DNA of 20,459 nucleotides from JADZGC01 sp964613485 (GCA_964613485.1 CAZTHB010000012.1:1-20459); one strand, 5' to 3'; positions 5,892 through 13,523 are shown, counted from the stretch's first letter. The notes: generated by a model from the sequence alone, not told the origin. Made by a program: numbers and translations.

Positions 5892-7802
5892 TTATTCGAG
5901 GACAGCCTTGATGCGTCGCACGCCCGCTGAAGAGCTCTCTTCTTTGACGATGCGAAAATGACCAAGCTCGCCAGTATGTGGCACGTGCGGTCCGCCACAA
6001 ATCTCACGCGAATACCAATCACCATCATTATCCCCCACCGTATAAACCTTCACGACATCAGGATATTTCTCACCAAATGCACCGAGTGCACCAGCCTCAA
6101 AAGCGGCGTCCTTTTCCATCTCAATGAAACTCACCGGCAGATCTCGCGCAATGACGTCATTGACGATTCTCTCAACTTCGGCAATTTGATCTGGCGTCAT
6201 CTTATCCTGATGCGAAAAGTCGAAACGTAGACGCTCTGGAGTAATGTTACTTCCGCGCTGCATAACGTGGTCACCAAGTACGTTGCGTAGTGCCCGGTAC
6301 ATCAAGTGAGTCGCGGTATGGTACTGGACTGTCTTTGCAGAATGATCCGCCAGGCCACCTTTGAACTGCCCTGCGGTAGCGGTACGGGAACGTTCTTTTT
6401 GCTCATCAAGCAGGCGATTGTATTCTTTTTGCCAGCTTTCATCGATCGGCACACCTTCTTGTTCGGCTTCTTCGAGGCTCATCTCGGCCGGAAAACCATA
6501 GGTATCGGAGAGCTGGAAGATCAACTTGCCAGTAAGAGGCAGGCGCTTACCAGTAGGTTGCGGGGGGCGCTGCGAGAAATCAAGCTCGCTGGTACGCTTC
6601 TCAAACTCACGCAAACCACGTTCGAGCGTCTTACGAAACTGCTCTTCCTCAGCACGCAAAGCTTCGAGGACATTGCCGGCTTGCTCAACAACTTCCGGAT
6701 ATGCTTCCTTATATATATCAATAACGGTCGGCACGATCGCTGCCATGAGCCCCGACTCGATACCAATCTGAAGGCCACGACGAATCGCACGACGTGTGAG
6801 GCGACGCAATACATACCCCTGGGCCGTATTACCCGGTCGTATGCCGTCCACCGCCATGAAGGTAGCACCACGTACATGATCTGCTATGACTCGCATAGCC
6901 GCCTCATTGCCTTCATACGGCAAGTGGGAAATTGCACTCAACTGCTTAATGATCGGCCACAGTAGGCTTGTGCGGTACACATCTGGGTTTCCGTTTGCTG
7001 CTGCTGCGAGCCGCTCAAGTCCGCCGCCAAAATCAATATTCTGGTGGCGCAGTGCCTCAAAACCATCCTCGGTCTTGATGTACTGCATGAAGACATTATT
7101 CCCGATCTCCAAGAAGCGTGGTGAATCACTCGCAGGATGCGGCTCGCCATAGCTCGCATCATGATATTCATCACCAAAATCATAGAATACTTCACTATCT
7201 GGACCACCCGGTTCACCTATCGGCATATTGGCTGGTACGCCCGCTCGACTCCACCAGTTTTCCTTCGCGTCATAATAAAATATGCGTCCGCCCTGCATAC
7301 CATCACGATCACCGTCTTCGCATGATCCGATTCCAACGATCTTTGCTTCCACGCCAGCCGACTCGAAGAGTTCCTGCCAGATCTTGGCAGCATCTTCATC
7401 GCGCGGGATGCCAAGCTCATCATCACCAATGAAGGCAGTGACATAGAGCTTATTTGGATCAAGCCCGAGCTCAATAGTTAGAAATTCCCAAAACCAACGA
7501 ATCTGCTCTTTCTTGAAATAATCACCCAATGACCAATTGCCGAGCATCTCGAAGAATGTCGTATGACTTGTATCGCCCACCTCGTCTATGTCCTGCACAC
7601 GGATACAGGTCTGCGAGTCAACTAAACGCGTCCCTTCCGGATGCGGTTCACCAAGTAAATATGGCACCATTGGCTGCATGCCAGAGCCGGTAAAGAGCGT
7701 CGTAGGGTCGCCATCTGGCACGATGCTAGCGCGCGGGATCACCACATGCCCTTGTGCGCGCATGAAGTCTAGATATTTCTTGCGGATACCGTCTGCATTC
7801 AT
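5892..7802 (-). CDS. alaS: Alanyl-tRNA synthetase, short form without C-Ala domain
   Basis: It charges tRNA-Ala with alanine and edits mischarged Ser/Gly. Domains in order: class II catalytic core (1-about 260) with motif 2 FFEMLGNWSLGDYFK (83-97) and motif 3 GGGLERL (259-265); tRNA-recognition helices (about 280-400); and an editing domain with HTATH (His495 and His499) and CGGPH (Cys602, His606), the expected zinc ligands. It ends at residue 636 just after the editing domain, whereas typical bacterial enzymes (about 870) continue into the C-Ala dimerisation domain. The next gene begins 2 nt later, so this is not a frameshift. The GPCGPC-type motif is replaced by GEPGGPDSE (196-204), a variant I associate with Patescibacteria. 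An extended -10 box ends 8 nt before the ATG, so the mRNA is probably leaderless. Confidence 0.95.
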   Translation of the reverse strand: MNADGIRKKYLDFMRAQGHVVIPRASIVPDGDPTTLFTGSGMQPMVPYLLGEPHPEGTRLVDSQTCIRVQDIDEVGDTSHTTFFEMLGNWSLGDYFKKEQIRWFWEFLTIELGLDPNKLYVTAFIGDDELGIPRDEDAAKIWQELFESAGVEAKIVGIGSCEDGDRDGMQGGRIFYYDAKENWWSRAGVPANMPIGEPGGPDSEVFYDFGDEYHDASYGEPHPASDSPRFLEIGNNVFMQYIKTEDGFEALRHQNIDFGGGLERLAAAANGNPDVYRTSLLWPIIKQLSAISHLPYEGNEAAMRVIADHVRGATFMAVDGIRPGNTAQGYVLRRLTRRAIRRGLQIGIESGLMAAIVPTVIDIYKEAYPEVVEQAGNVLEALRAEEEQFRKTLERGLREFEKRTSELDFSQRPPQPTGKRLPLTGKLIFQLSDTYGFPAEMSLEEAEQEGVPIDESWQKEYNRLLDEQKERSRTATAGQFKGGLADHSAKTVQYHTATHLMYRALRNVLGDHVMQRGSNITPERLRFDFSHQDKMTPDQIAEVERIVNDVIARDLPVSFIEMEKDAAFEAGALGAFGEKYPDVVKVYTVGDNDGDWYSREICGGPHVPHTGELGHFRIVKEESSSAGVRRIKAVLE

Positions 7803-7810
7803 ATCTGGAG

Positions 7811-7819
7811 ATTATACCA
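7811..7819 (-). promoter_or_regulatory. Extended -10 promoter of alaS, near-leaderless
   Basis: On the minus strand TGGTATAAT (7819-7811) is a perfect extended -10 box, identical to the one at 4932-4940. The alaS ATG lies 8 nt further on, leaving a 5' leader of about 0-2 nt. No Shine-Dalgarno sequence is present. Confidence 0.65.
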
Positions 7820-7863
7820 TCCGCATACGTTTTTTTGTATCTTGGAGAAACGCATGGTGTTTT

Positions 7864-7892
7864 TTGACGCAGACTGAGAAATCGCTTAGTAT
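7864..7892 (+). promoter_or_regulatory. Candidate promoter of the metalloprotease gene
   Basis: TTGACG (7864-7869), a 17-nt spacer and TAGTAT (7887-7892) lie in the 128-nt region divergent from alaS. Transcription would start near 7899. The leader of about 30 nt carries AAGGA (7914-7918), which sits rather far (12 nt) from ATG 7931. Confidence 0.5.
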
Positions 7893-7894
7893 TA

Positions 7895-7904
7895 AACATA
7901 ACAA
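7895..7904 (+). promoter_or_regulatory. Leader motif AACATAACAA shared with the surface-protein gene
   Basis: The 10-mer starts 2 nt after the -10 box and matches 9/10 with AGCATAACAA, which starts 1 nt after the -10 of the surface-protein operon (minus strand, 4877-4868). The similarity continues downstream (12 of 15 positions). Both genes encode exported proteins. It may be a shared operator or an initial-transcript element. Confidence 0.4.
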
Positions 7905-7930
7905 TAATAATGTAAGGACGTATAAGTTCG

Positions 7931-9577
7931 ATGTCTCAACAAAAACGCACTTCGCCCAAGTCTCGTGTCAGCAAAACAAAATTACAAAAGAGTAAATTCA
8001 GTGTCAAAAAAGCCATACTACTAGCCTCCGCTTTATTCGTGCTTGGAACTGTCCTAGTCTTCGCTAGCTACGCCGCCGATCCTTACGATGCCGGTATCAA
8101 TTCGAAAATTGCCAATAACAAAGAATACCGTAATTTAAAGAAGGTTAAAAATAAGACCTGGCATCAGTGTCAGGGCATGTTTGAAATGCAGAGTGATCAG
8201 AAGGATGCTAAAGGCCGTAAGTTATGTTCTCACGGGCCAGACATAGAAAACCCTAAAATCTTAACCAACGAAGCTGCTACAAGGCGGAAACAAGCAGCCG
8301 ACAAGTTGGTGGTACAGTCGTCAGAAGCGACTGTTAATGCGGTGCAGTCAGGCAAAGCGCCTATAGCGCCCGAAATGATAAAAGTGTCAGAGGCTGAAAA
8401 AACCGAGATAAAGACAGATACCGCCAAACAGCTCCTAGATGGGTCGGCACCAAACCCATTCCAACCAACTGCCACCCAATGCTTTGGCAATGGTAACGAC
8501 GGCAAGCGCATTGCTATAGTCGTCGCAGGTACATCTTCCAACCCATGGACAAACACAGATAATTATCAGGCACTTCGTGCAGCCCAGGTTATGGAAACGC
8601 AGCTCATATGGAGTTCGGCTGTCCAAAACAAAAACAACATCATGCACTGGCGCTTCCTACAAAATAGTGCAACCAATTGTACTCCTATGGTCTATAACGT
8701 TAATCTAGAAACTGACGGAAGCTGGTATGACGGTGTAGTAAATGACCGAAGGATGAGAGCACTACAAAGCGCAATTAAGAATGCTGCTAAGAGCAGTGCG
8801 ATTCATTATCTAATCTTTTCTAAGGGTGATGGGTCAGCATGTGGAGAGGCGGCCTTTGGCCCAGACGGTGAGTACAGTAACATCGATGCCTCAGCAGTCG
8901 TCTACCTTGACTGCTGGCCAAACACTACACCAGCCCATGAATTGCTTCACACACTTGGCGCAGTTGATAACGATGCACCACACAGAAGCGCTAATGGAGC
9001 TCACTGCTGGGATGGAAACGACATTATGTGCTATACCGACGGGACTACACTGCAAGAGATCTGCAGAGGGAGCGATGCGAACCAGTCTGCCGTACTCCAT
9101 GCTACCTTCGACTGTAACGCTGATGACTACTTCAATGTGAAGGCAGATTGGCAAGCCACCTTTATCCAGCCAGCAAAAAACGGAGTACCGGCTAAGAATA
9201 TATACAACGTAACTCAATCTGGATTCATGGAAGCTAAGGCTACATCTAACCCTGTAGCCACTCCAGTACCCGCCACACCAGCTCCAACTGTCGCCGTATC
9301 AAATCCAGCATCAAAGCCAGCCACTACCCCAACACCACAGCCAGACTGCTCGCAGCAAACAAATGGCATGGGTAGCCGCAATGTCTGTGTCACACTCATC
9401 CAGGGACGACTCAAGGACCTCGGATATGATCCAGGTGCCGTAGATGGCATCTATGGCGACAAAACTAAAGCAGCAGTAACAGTATTTCAACAGAAGAGCG
9501 GCATCGCACAAGACGGTATTGTAGGACCTATCACATGGCAAAGACTCTTCGATGCGAATGCTGCAAGAAAGTCATAG
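7931..9577 (+). CDS. Secreted or membrane-anchored HExxH metalloprotease with peptidoglycan-binding domain
   Basis: The 548-residue protein has a basic N-terminus and one hydrophobic segment (about 27-48, ending SYAAD), which could be a signal peptide or an anchor. The middle domain (about 185-410) carries HELLHTLGAVD (336-346), i.e. HExxHxxGxxD with His336, Glu337, His340 and Asp346. A Met-turn-like DIMCY (Met366) follows, as in metzincin and snapalysin-type zinc proteases. At least ten cysteines suggest disulfides outside the cell. A Pro/Thr/Ala linker (about 436-472) joins a C-terminal PG_binding_1 domain (about 484-541; LIQGRLKDLGYDPGAVDGIYG). It would be held at a cell wall, its own or that of a host or neighbour cell, while cleaving surface proteins. 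The gene is single and divergent from alaS. No terminator separates it from the next small gene. Confidence 0.82.
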   Translation: MSQQKRTSPKSRVSKTKLQKSKFSVKKAILLASALFVLGTVLVFASYAADPYDAGINSKIANNKEYRNLKKVKNKTWHQCQGMFEMQSDQKDAKGRKLCSHGPDIENPKILTNEAATRRKQAADKLVVQSSEATVNAVQSGKAPIAPEMIKVSEAEKTEIKTDTAKQLLDGSAPNPFQPTATQCFGNGNDGKRIAIVVAGTSSNPWTNTDNYQALRAAQVMETQLIWSSAVQNKNNIMHWRFLQNSATNCTPMVYNVNLETDGSWYDGVVNDRRMRALQSAIKNAAKSSAIHYLIFSKGDGSACGEAAFGPDGEYSNIDASAVVYLDCWPNTTPAHELLHTLGAVDNDAPHRSANGAHCWDGNDIMCYTDGTTLQEICRGSDANQSAVLHATFDCNADDYFNVKADWQATFIQPAKNGVPAKNIYNVTQSGFMEAKATSNPVATPVPATPAPTVAVSNPASKPATTPTPQPDCSQQTNGMGSRNVCVTLIQGRLKDLGYDPGAVDGIYGDKTKAAVTVFQQKSGIAQDGIVGPITWQRLFDANAARKS

Positions 9578-9586
9578 CTGTAAGTA

Positions 9587-9615
9587 TTGACAAAATGGCA
9601 TTATAGGAGTATAAT
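9587..9615 (+). promoter_or_regulatory. Perfect consensus sigma70 promoter abutting a start codon
   Basis: TTGACA (9587-9592), exactly 17 nt, and TATAAT (9610-9615) match the full consensus. The -10 ends at the base before ATG 9616 and the spacer contains that gene's AGGAG (9605-9609). Initiation 6-8 nt downstream would remove both from the transcript. Confidence 0.75.
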
Positions 9616-9885
9616 ATGAATACTCGAAATCCGACCAAATCCAGCTCGAGAAAGCAGAAACCTTTGAAGAAACCGCATCTTACGTTCCTCCTGGCTCTCC
9701 TCGTGGCCCTGCTGCTAACGGTAGCGATCCTCACGACGAGAGACAGCGGCAACCCCGTGCAGACAACCACGTCGACGACGACATCAGTTGCACCGTCGAC
9801 CACCTCTCTGCCCCGCTGTAACCCGGAGATTATCTCTGCCAACCAACCGTGTATCCCCAATAGCGAACCGATCATCGGGAACTAA
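9616..9885 (+). CDS. Small Ser/Thr-rich single-pass membrane protein
   Basis: ATG 9616 has AGGAG at 9605-9609 with 6-nt spacing. The 89-residue product has a basic Ser/Lys-rich N-terminus (1-20), one hydrophobic helix (about 22-40), a Thr/Ser-rich stretch (about 50-64) and a short C-terminal segment with two cysteines (Cys68, Cys79) that could form a disulfide outside the cell. No family recognised. It may be co-transcribed with the metalloprotease. The consensus promoter that overlaps its start would give an mRNA lacking this ATG. An in-frame TTG at 9664 would then yield a protein beginning M-KKPHLTFLL, which looks like a signal peptide. A hairpin terminator follows at 9911-9942. Confidence 0.65.
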   Translation: MNTRNPTKSSSRKQKPLKKPHLTFLLALLVALLLTVAILTTRDSGNPVQTTTSTTTSVAPSTTSLPRCNPEIISANQPCIPNSEPIIGN

Positions 9886-9910
9886 CGCTACTGCGATCAT
9901 ATACAAACAA

Positions 9911-9942
9911 GAGGCACCCAACTGGGTGCCTCTTCAATTTTA
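9911..9942 (+). terminator. Intrinsic terminator, probably bidirectional
   Basis: A perfect 9-bp stem GAGGCACCC/GGGTGCCTC (9911-9919, 9924-9932) with an AACT loop is followed by TTCAATTTT on the plus strand and by a T-rich TTGTTTGTAT on the minus strand. It lies between two convergent operons. Confidence 0.8.
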
Positions 9943-9965
9943 TACACGGGCTGACAAACGTTCAT

Positions 9966-10190
9966 TTAATTTTGAGATGTACCTTTATTATTTATTTCGA
10001 CTTGAGAGCGCTGACTTGATGTCAATCGTGAAACAAGCAATACGATCAGTATTGCAAGGCTCGCAGCTATAAATGCTAGCCCTATTATTGCGGGCCCAGA
10101 GAGAGAGTCCAGAAATGACTCCTCCACGTGCGGCAAATCAGACTCATGAGCTATGTATGTAGAAAAATGATACGCCTGACTACCCGGCAT
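9966..10190 (-). CDS. Small single-pass membrane protein
   Basis: The 74-residue product has one hydrophobic helix (about 33-55, rich in Ala, Ile, Leu and Val) followed by a basic and polar tail (SRLTSSQRSQVEINNK). The N-terminal 32 residues are acidic and aromatic, so a topology with the N-terminus outside and the tail inside fits the positive-inside rule. ATG 10190 overlaps the end of the upstream gene by 11 nt, with GAGGG about 10 nt before it. This is consistent with translational coupling as the last gene of the three-gene operon. No family recognised. Its position suggests an accessory subunit of the two larger anchored proteins, which is inference only. Confidence 0.55.
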   Translation of the reverse strand: MPGSQAYHFSTYIAHESDLPHVEESFLDSLSGPAIIGLAFIAASLAILIVLLVSRLTSSQRSQVEINNKGTSQN

Positions 10191-11289
10191 TGACGCTGAC
10201 CCTCAAACTATTGAGAATTTCTTGAAGCTTCTTGTACATGCCAGTCGCCTCCTCACCATACTTGCCATCTTTCTGAATAGCAGCCGTAGCAGTTTCTATG
10301 TCATTACCTACGCCCGCAAGATCGCTCGCTGATTTAAGGGCGAGCGTATCGTTAAGCAGAATATCAGCGAACACGAGCAGCTTTCGGTCCGTACCAGAGA
10401 TATCTTTTACTTTTGTCAACATCACAGCATACATATGCGGGTTGTAGCCGGTATTCTGGCGCATCTGCCCGATCGTCGTGTAGCCTGTCCAGCCATCCCT
10501 CGAAATAACCTCTGGCTTCACCCAATCTGCTGCCGAAGCATTGCTCGTGAATGGGAAGAGTACCTTATTCGTAGGGGTGGGTAAATATTTCTTCACATCC
10601 GTTTCTTTCGCAGCCAACAATACTTCAAGGTTTGTGAGCATTGCCTGCTTTTGGACGGCCTTATGTGGGCCTCCCAAAATACTAAATATATCAGACGCGC
10701 CTCCAATCGAGACTACGACTTCATCATCGGCCTTAAGCCAGTCGTGCAGATCAATTGCAGTAATTGAGCCGACCCTCGCCCCAGTAGGCTCATTTTTGTA
10801 TCCATCAGCAAGGTGCAACGACCATAAAGAACGCCCCGCAGTCCCTAATTCCATTTGCCAAGGATTAAGCTCCGACTGCACCCTATATGTGGCCGGTACC
10901 GTGATATTCGTAATCAAATTTTGCTTCTGTTTTCCATCATCGGACTGCGAAAATAGCTGTGATACCTGCAAGTTATCAGATTGAGCTTGCGGGGCTGGGG
11001 TTGGCGTGGGGCGCGTTGCGGTTTGATTTGCCGCGGTCTGACGCTGCCTATACCAGAGATACGCAAAAGTCCCAGTTGAACCAAGTAGAATCAGGATTAG
11101 CAGACTCGTAAATATACGACCGCCCCGCTTCTTGGGTGTATTTGATGGCGGAAGTGGTGGTGGTGTAGGTTCTCGATCCGTCACATACTTTTCATTCTCA
11201 GGACGAGGAGTGTGCGGCGAATTGATTGCGCTTGGCATATAGATCTGCGGTGCCGGGGTGCTTAATGTAGGTCGTTCGTCAGGCTGCAT
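10180..11289 (-). CDS. Membrane-anchored protein with large extracytoplasmic domain, unknown family
   Basis: The 369-residue product has a Pro-rich cytoplasmic segment (1-52, PTPPPLPPSN), a basic KKRGGR stop, one membrane helix (about 59-80), a Thr/Pro linker (about 86-104) and an exported domain of about 260 residues. That domain looks globular, mixed alpha/beta, with aromatic-rich stretches such as ELNPWQMELGTAGRSLWSLH, and lacks cysteines. I recognise no catalytic motif. ATG 11289 has AAGGA about 7 nt upstream. The gene starts 9 nt after the upstream gene, which has the same plan (disordered N-terminus, one helix, exported domain), so the two may work as partners at the cell surface. Roles such as adhesion, envelope assembly or pilus-related functions are all open. 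Confidence 0.7.
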   Translation of the reverse strand: MQPDERPTLSTPAPQIYMPSAINSPHTPRPENEKYVTDREPTPPPLPPSNTPKKRGGRIFTSLLILILLGSTGTFAYLWYRQRQTAANQTATRPTPTPAPQAQSDNLQVSQLFSQSDDGKQKQNLITNITVPATYRVQSELNPWQMELGTAGRSLWSLHLADGYKNEPTGARVGSITAIDLHDWLKADDEVVVSIGGASDIFSILGGPHKAVQKQAMLTNLEVLLAAKETDVKKYLPTPTNKVLFPFTSNASAADWVKPEVISRDGWTGYTTIGQMRQNTGYNPHMYAVMLTKVKDISGTDRKLLVFADILLNDTLALKSASDLAGVGNDIETATAAIQKDGKYGEEATGMYKKLQEILNSLRVSVNAG

Positions 11290-11298
11290 AAGCTGTCC

Positions 11299-12336
11299 TT
11301 ATTTGACCGACAACGTAGTTAGTAGTTCAGAAATCAATGTGCGATCAGTTGCCTGAACTTTCGCCACATCACTATTCGTACTGCAATTCTGCTGCTGTGG
11401 AGACGCGAAGACATAGTATGTCTCGCCTAGCTTGAATGTCGTCTTATTATCTACCTTTAGATCAGAAAACTTACCTTTCGCACCACTCACCACACCCTCA
11501 ACTGACTCTGCGCCCTTATATGACGTCAGGCTGCCCAAAGGTCCAGCATTTGCCGCACACGTTGCCGCTGCACCTGCCTTGAGAACCTTGCGTTCGGCGG
11601 CTATAAGCGATGTCGATGAAAACGAAACGACACTATGCGCAGCGCCTGCGCCATCTTGATTCTCGGAATAGGCATATGTCACACGACTACTGCTACTAGT
11701 AAGCTTATAGTATAACCCGATCTCAGGTATGGACCGCTTATCACTCGTGTCGCCAGACACAGCCAATGCACTAGCTTCTTCCGATGGTGCAGTACTCACT
11801 TGCGCCTTGAGGGCATCTTTATCAGAATTTGCTTGTTGTAATTCATTATTCAGCTTCGTCACTTGAGCGCGAGCAGCATAGTACATATAGCCAACGCCTA
11901 TAGCGACGATCAGCAGTAGCCCGGCCAACATCATCGCACCTTTGCCGCTTTTTGATTTAGGCTCATGCTCAGCCGTGACCTTCGGCTGCACCATCGCCTT
12001 TGCTTCGTCAGGGTGAAGTTGGGTCGGCGCAACATGAGCGTGATGCGTCTCTGTTTCGGAAACGGCAGCAGGCTTCGCGTCCGGCTCTGGCTTAGATTTG
12101 ACTGGCACCTCAGCTTTAGGTTTACCATTTACCATCACCTTAATGCCATCCGATGCAGTATCTGTATCCGCCTCGAGCTGATCTGGCAGATCAGCCAGCG
12201 TTTTTTTCTCCGCTTTCTTGTCTATCCTAAGCTCATTATCTTCTTCGGGGGCAGATTTCGACTTCGGCATATAGGCCATAGAGCTCGATGAAAGATCTGG
12301 CGCAGAACCTTGTGACTTTTCTTTTGCTTCGTCCAT
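11299..12336 (-). CDS. Membrane-anchored coiled-coil protein, unknown family
   Basis: The 345-residue product starts with a long low-complexity cytoplasmic part (1-130, rich in Lys, Glu, Ser, Ala, Pro), then one helix (about 134-153, MMLAGLLLIVAIGVGYMYYA) and a short coiled coil (about 157-180, QVTKLNNELQQANSDKDALK). An exported domain of about 150 residues follows, with two cysteines (in ATCAANAG and QQNCSTN) that could pair. No catalytic motif or known family is seen. It is the first gene of a three-gene minus-strand operon with the two proteins downstream. An extended -10 box lies about 40 nt upstream. No Shine-Dalgarno sequence stands at normal spacing; the nearest, AGGA, is 15 nt away. 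Confidence 0.7.
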   Translation of the reverse strand: MDEAKEKSQGSAPDLSSSSMAYMPKSKSAPEEDNELRIDKKAEKKTLADLPDQLEADTDTASDGIKVMVNGKPKAEVPVKSKPEPDAKPAAVSETETHHAHVAPTQLHPDEAKAMVQPKVTAEHEPKSKSGKGAMMLAGLLLIVAIGVGYMYYAARAQVTKLNNELQQANSDKDALKAQVSTAPSEEASALAVSGDTSDKRSIPEIGLYYKLTSSSSRVTYAYSENQDGAGAAHSVVSFSSTSLIAAERKVLKAGAAATCAANAGPLGSLTSYKGAESVEGVVSGAKGKFSDLKVDNKTTFKLGETYYVFASPQQQNCSTNSDVAKVQATDRTLISELLTTLSVK

Positions 12337-12376
12337 AGTAAGTGTAATCGTTCCTGATTATCTAATATCACTCACT

Positions 12377-12385
12377 ATTTTAGCA
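12377..12385 (-). promoter_or_regulatory. Extended -10 promoter of the three-gene envelope operon
   Basis: On the minus strand TGCTAAAAT (12385-12377) fits TGnTATAAT with one mismatch. It would give a leader of about 34 nt before ATG 12336. No good -35 is visible, as expected for extended -10 promoters. Confidence 0.5.
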
Positions 12386-12423
12386 TAAGCGTGTTCTCAC
12401 GCCAGGTACAAAGCTCTGTTAAT

Positions 12424-13473
12424 TTAAGCGATCACTCCGCCACCGAGCACACTATCGCCATCATACAGCACCGCATGTTGGCCTGCTGCCACTCCACGAT
12501 GCACGCCATCGGTCAACTGAATACGCCAATGCTGACCCTCCTGAGTGAGCGTACACTGCAGGAGCTCGCCTAGGTGGCGGATGCGCACTTGATATACCTT
12601 GCCTGGCTCAGGCTCGTGCCACCATACTGCTTCGGCAATCATATAATGATCGCGTTGCAATATTGTCGGGTCAGTAGTCACCACGACTTTGCGAGTCTGT
12701 AAATCCTTGCACAACACATAGTACGGGGTTCCGCCACCGATACCGAGCCCATGCCGCTGGCCAATAGTAAATAGCTCGACCCCATCGTGAGTGCCCAGTA
12801 CTCGACCTTTCTCATCAACAACTTCACCTGGGTGGAGTTCTGAAAATTCCTCCAAAAAATCCTTTAACGGAATCTTGCCTACAAAACAAAGCCCCATACT
12901 ATCAGGCCGCTGCGCAGTAGGTAGACCAGCCTCACGAGCCATTTCACGCACCTGTGGTTTGTGCAATTCCCCCACTGGAAAGAGACCATGCCGTGCTGCA
13001 TCCTGAGGCATACGATAGAGGAAATACGTCTGATCCTTATTTGCATCAACAGCCTGCATGAGCCTGCCATCCTGCAAGTGCGCATAATGGCCGGTAGCTA
13101 CCATGTCAGCCCCATCTGCTCGACACAAATCATAAAATAATCGAAACTTAATATCTTGATTGCACAGGACGTCAGGATTTGGTGTCAGCCCCCGCTGATA
13201 CGCCTCCACCATCACATCGACAACATGTTGCTTATACTCTTCTTGCAGGTCAAATACTTTGAGCTCTATATCCAGATGGGCTGCGACGCTCTTAGCACTC
13301 CGCAAGTCATCCTCCCACGGACAACGATTGCCAGCGATGTCACGCGTCCAATTCTTCATATACGCACCAACCACGGTATAACCTGCTCGCTTAAGCAATA
13401 AGGCGGCCACGCTCGAATCAACCCCTCCCGAGAGTCCTACATATACCGTGGTTGAGTGTTGTGTCATTGTCAT
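12424..13473 (-). CDS. mnmA: tRNA-specific 2-thiouridylase MnmA
   Basis: MnmA activates wobble uridine 34 of tRNA-Lys, tRNA-Glu and tRNA-Gln with ATP and inserts sulfur taken from a cysteine desulfurase relay. The 349-residue length is normal. Visible motifs are the PP-loop SGGVDSS (15-21), the first catalytic Cys104 in NPDVLCNQDIKF, GHYA (128-131) for tRNA/ATP contact, and the second catalytic Cys196 in DSMGLCFVG, followed by the central and C-terminal beta domains. No ribosome binding site is seen before ATG 13473; the second ATG, two codons later, is an alternative. The start lies only 13 nt after the terminator U-tract of a long structured RNA, so expression may depend on read-through of that hairpin. 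The probable sulfur donor is the cysteine desulfurase encoded at 15254-16405. Confidence 0.95.
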   Translation of the reverse strand: MTMTQHSTTVYVGLSGGVDSSVAALLLKRAGYTVVGAYMKNWTRDIAGNRCPWEDDLRSAKSVAAHLDIELKVFDLQEEYKQHVVDVMVEAYQRGLTPNPDVLCNQDIKFRLFYDLCRADGADMVATGHYAHLQDGRLMQAVDANKDQTYFLYRMPQDAARHGLFPVGELHKPQVREMAREAGLPTAQRPDSMGLCFVGKIPLKDFLEEFSELHPGEVVDEKGRVLGTHDGVELFTIGQRHGLGIGGGTPYYVLCKDLQTRKVVVTTDPTILQRDHYMIAEAVWWHEPEPGKVYQVRIRHLGELLQCTLTQEGQHWRIQLTDGVHRGVAAGQHAVLYDGDSVLGGGVIA

Positions 13474-13486
13474 AGTTTACTTGATT

Positions 13487-13523
13487 AAAAAGAAATCCGT
13501 CGCCCCCAAGATGGAAGCGACGG
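13487..13523 (-). terminator. Intrinsic terminator of the structured RNA, just upstream of mnmA
   Basis: On the minus strand CCGTCGC (13523-13517) pairs with GCGACGG (13503-13497), followed by ATTTCTTTTT. The U-tract ends 13 nt before the mnmA ATG, giving an attenuator-like position. Confidence 0.75.

Noticed and set aside
5890..6000. 37-residue N-terminal extension of the deaminase
   Set aside because: It lies wholly within alaS in another frame; the family N-terminus fits ATG 5889.
6306..6965. 219-codon frame on the plus strand inside alaS
   Set aside because: It is a shadow of the strongly conserved alaS frame on the other strand, with no start signals and no recognisable protein.
10541..10984. 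147-codon plus-strand frame
   Set aside because: Antisense shadow of the 10180-11289 gene; composition is typical of a reverse frame.
12391..12405. Hairpin GCGTG-AGAA-CACGC (minus strand) after mnmA as a terminator
   Set aside because: The stem is only 5 bp and no T-run follows, so I do not call it.
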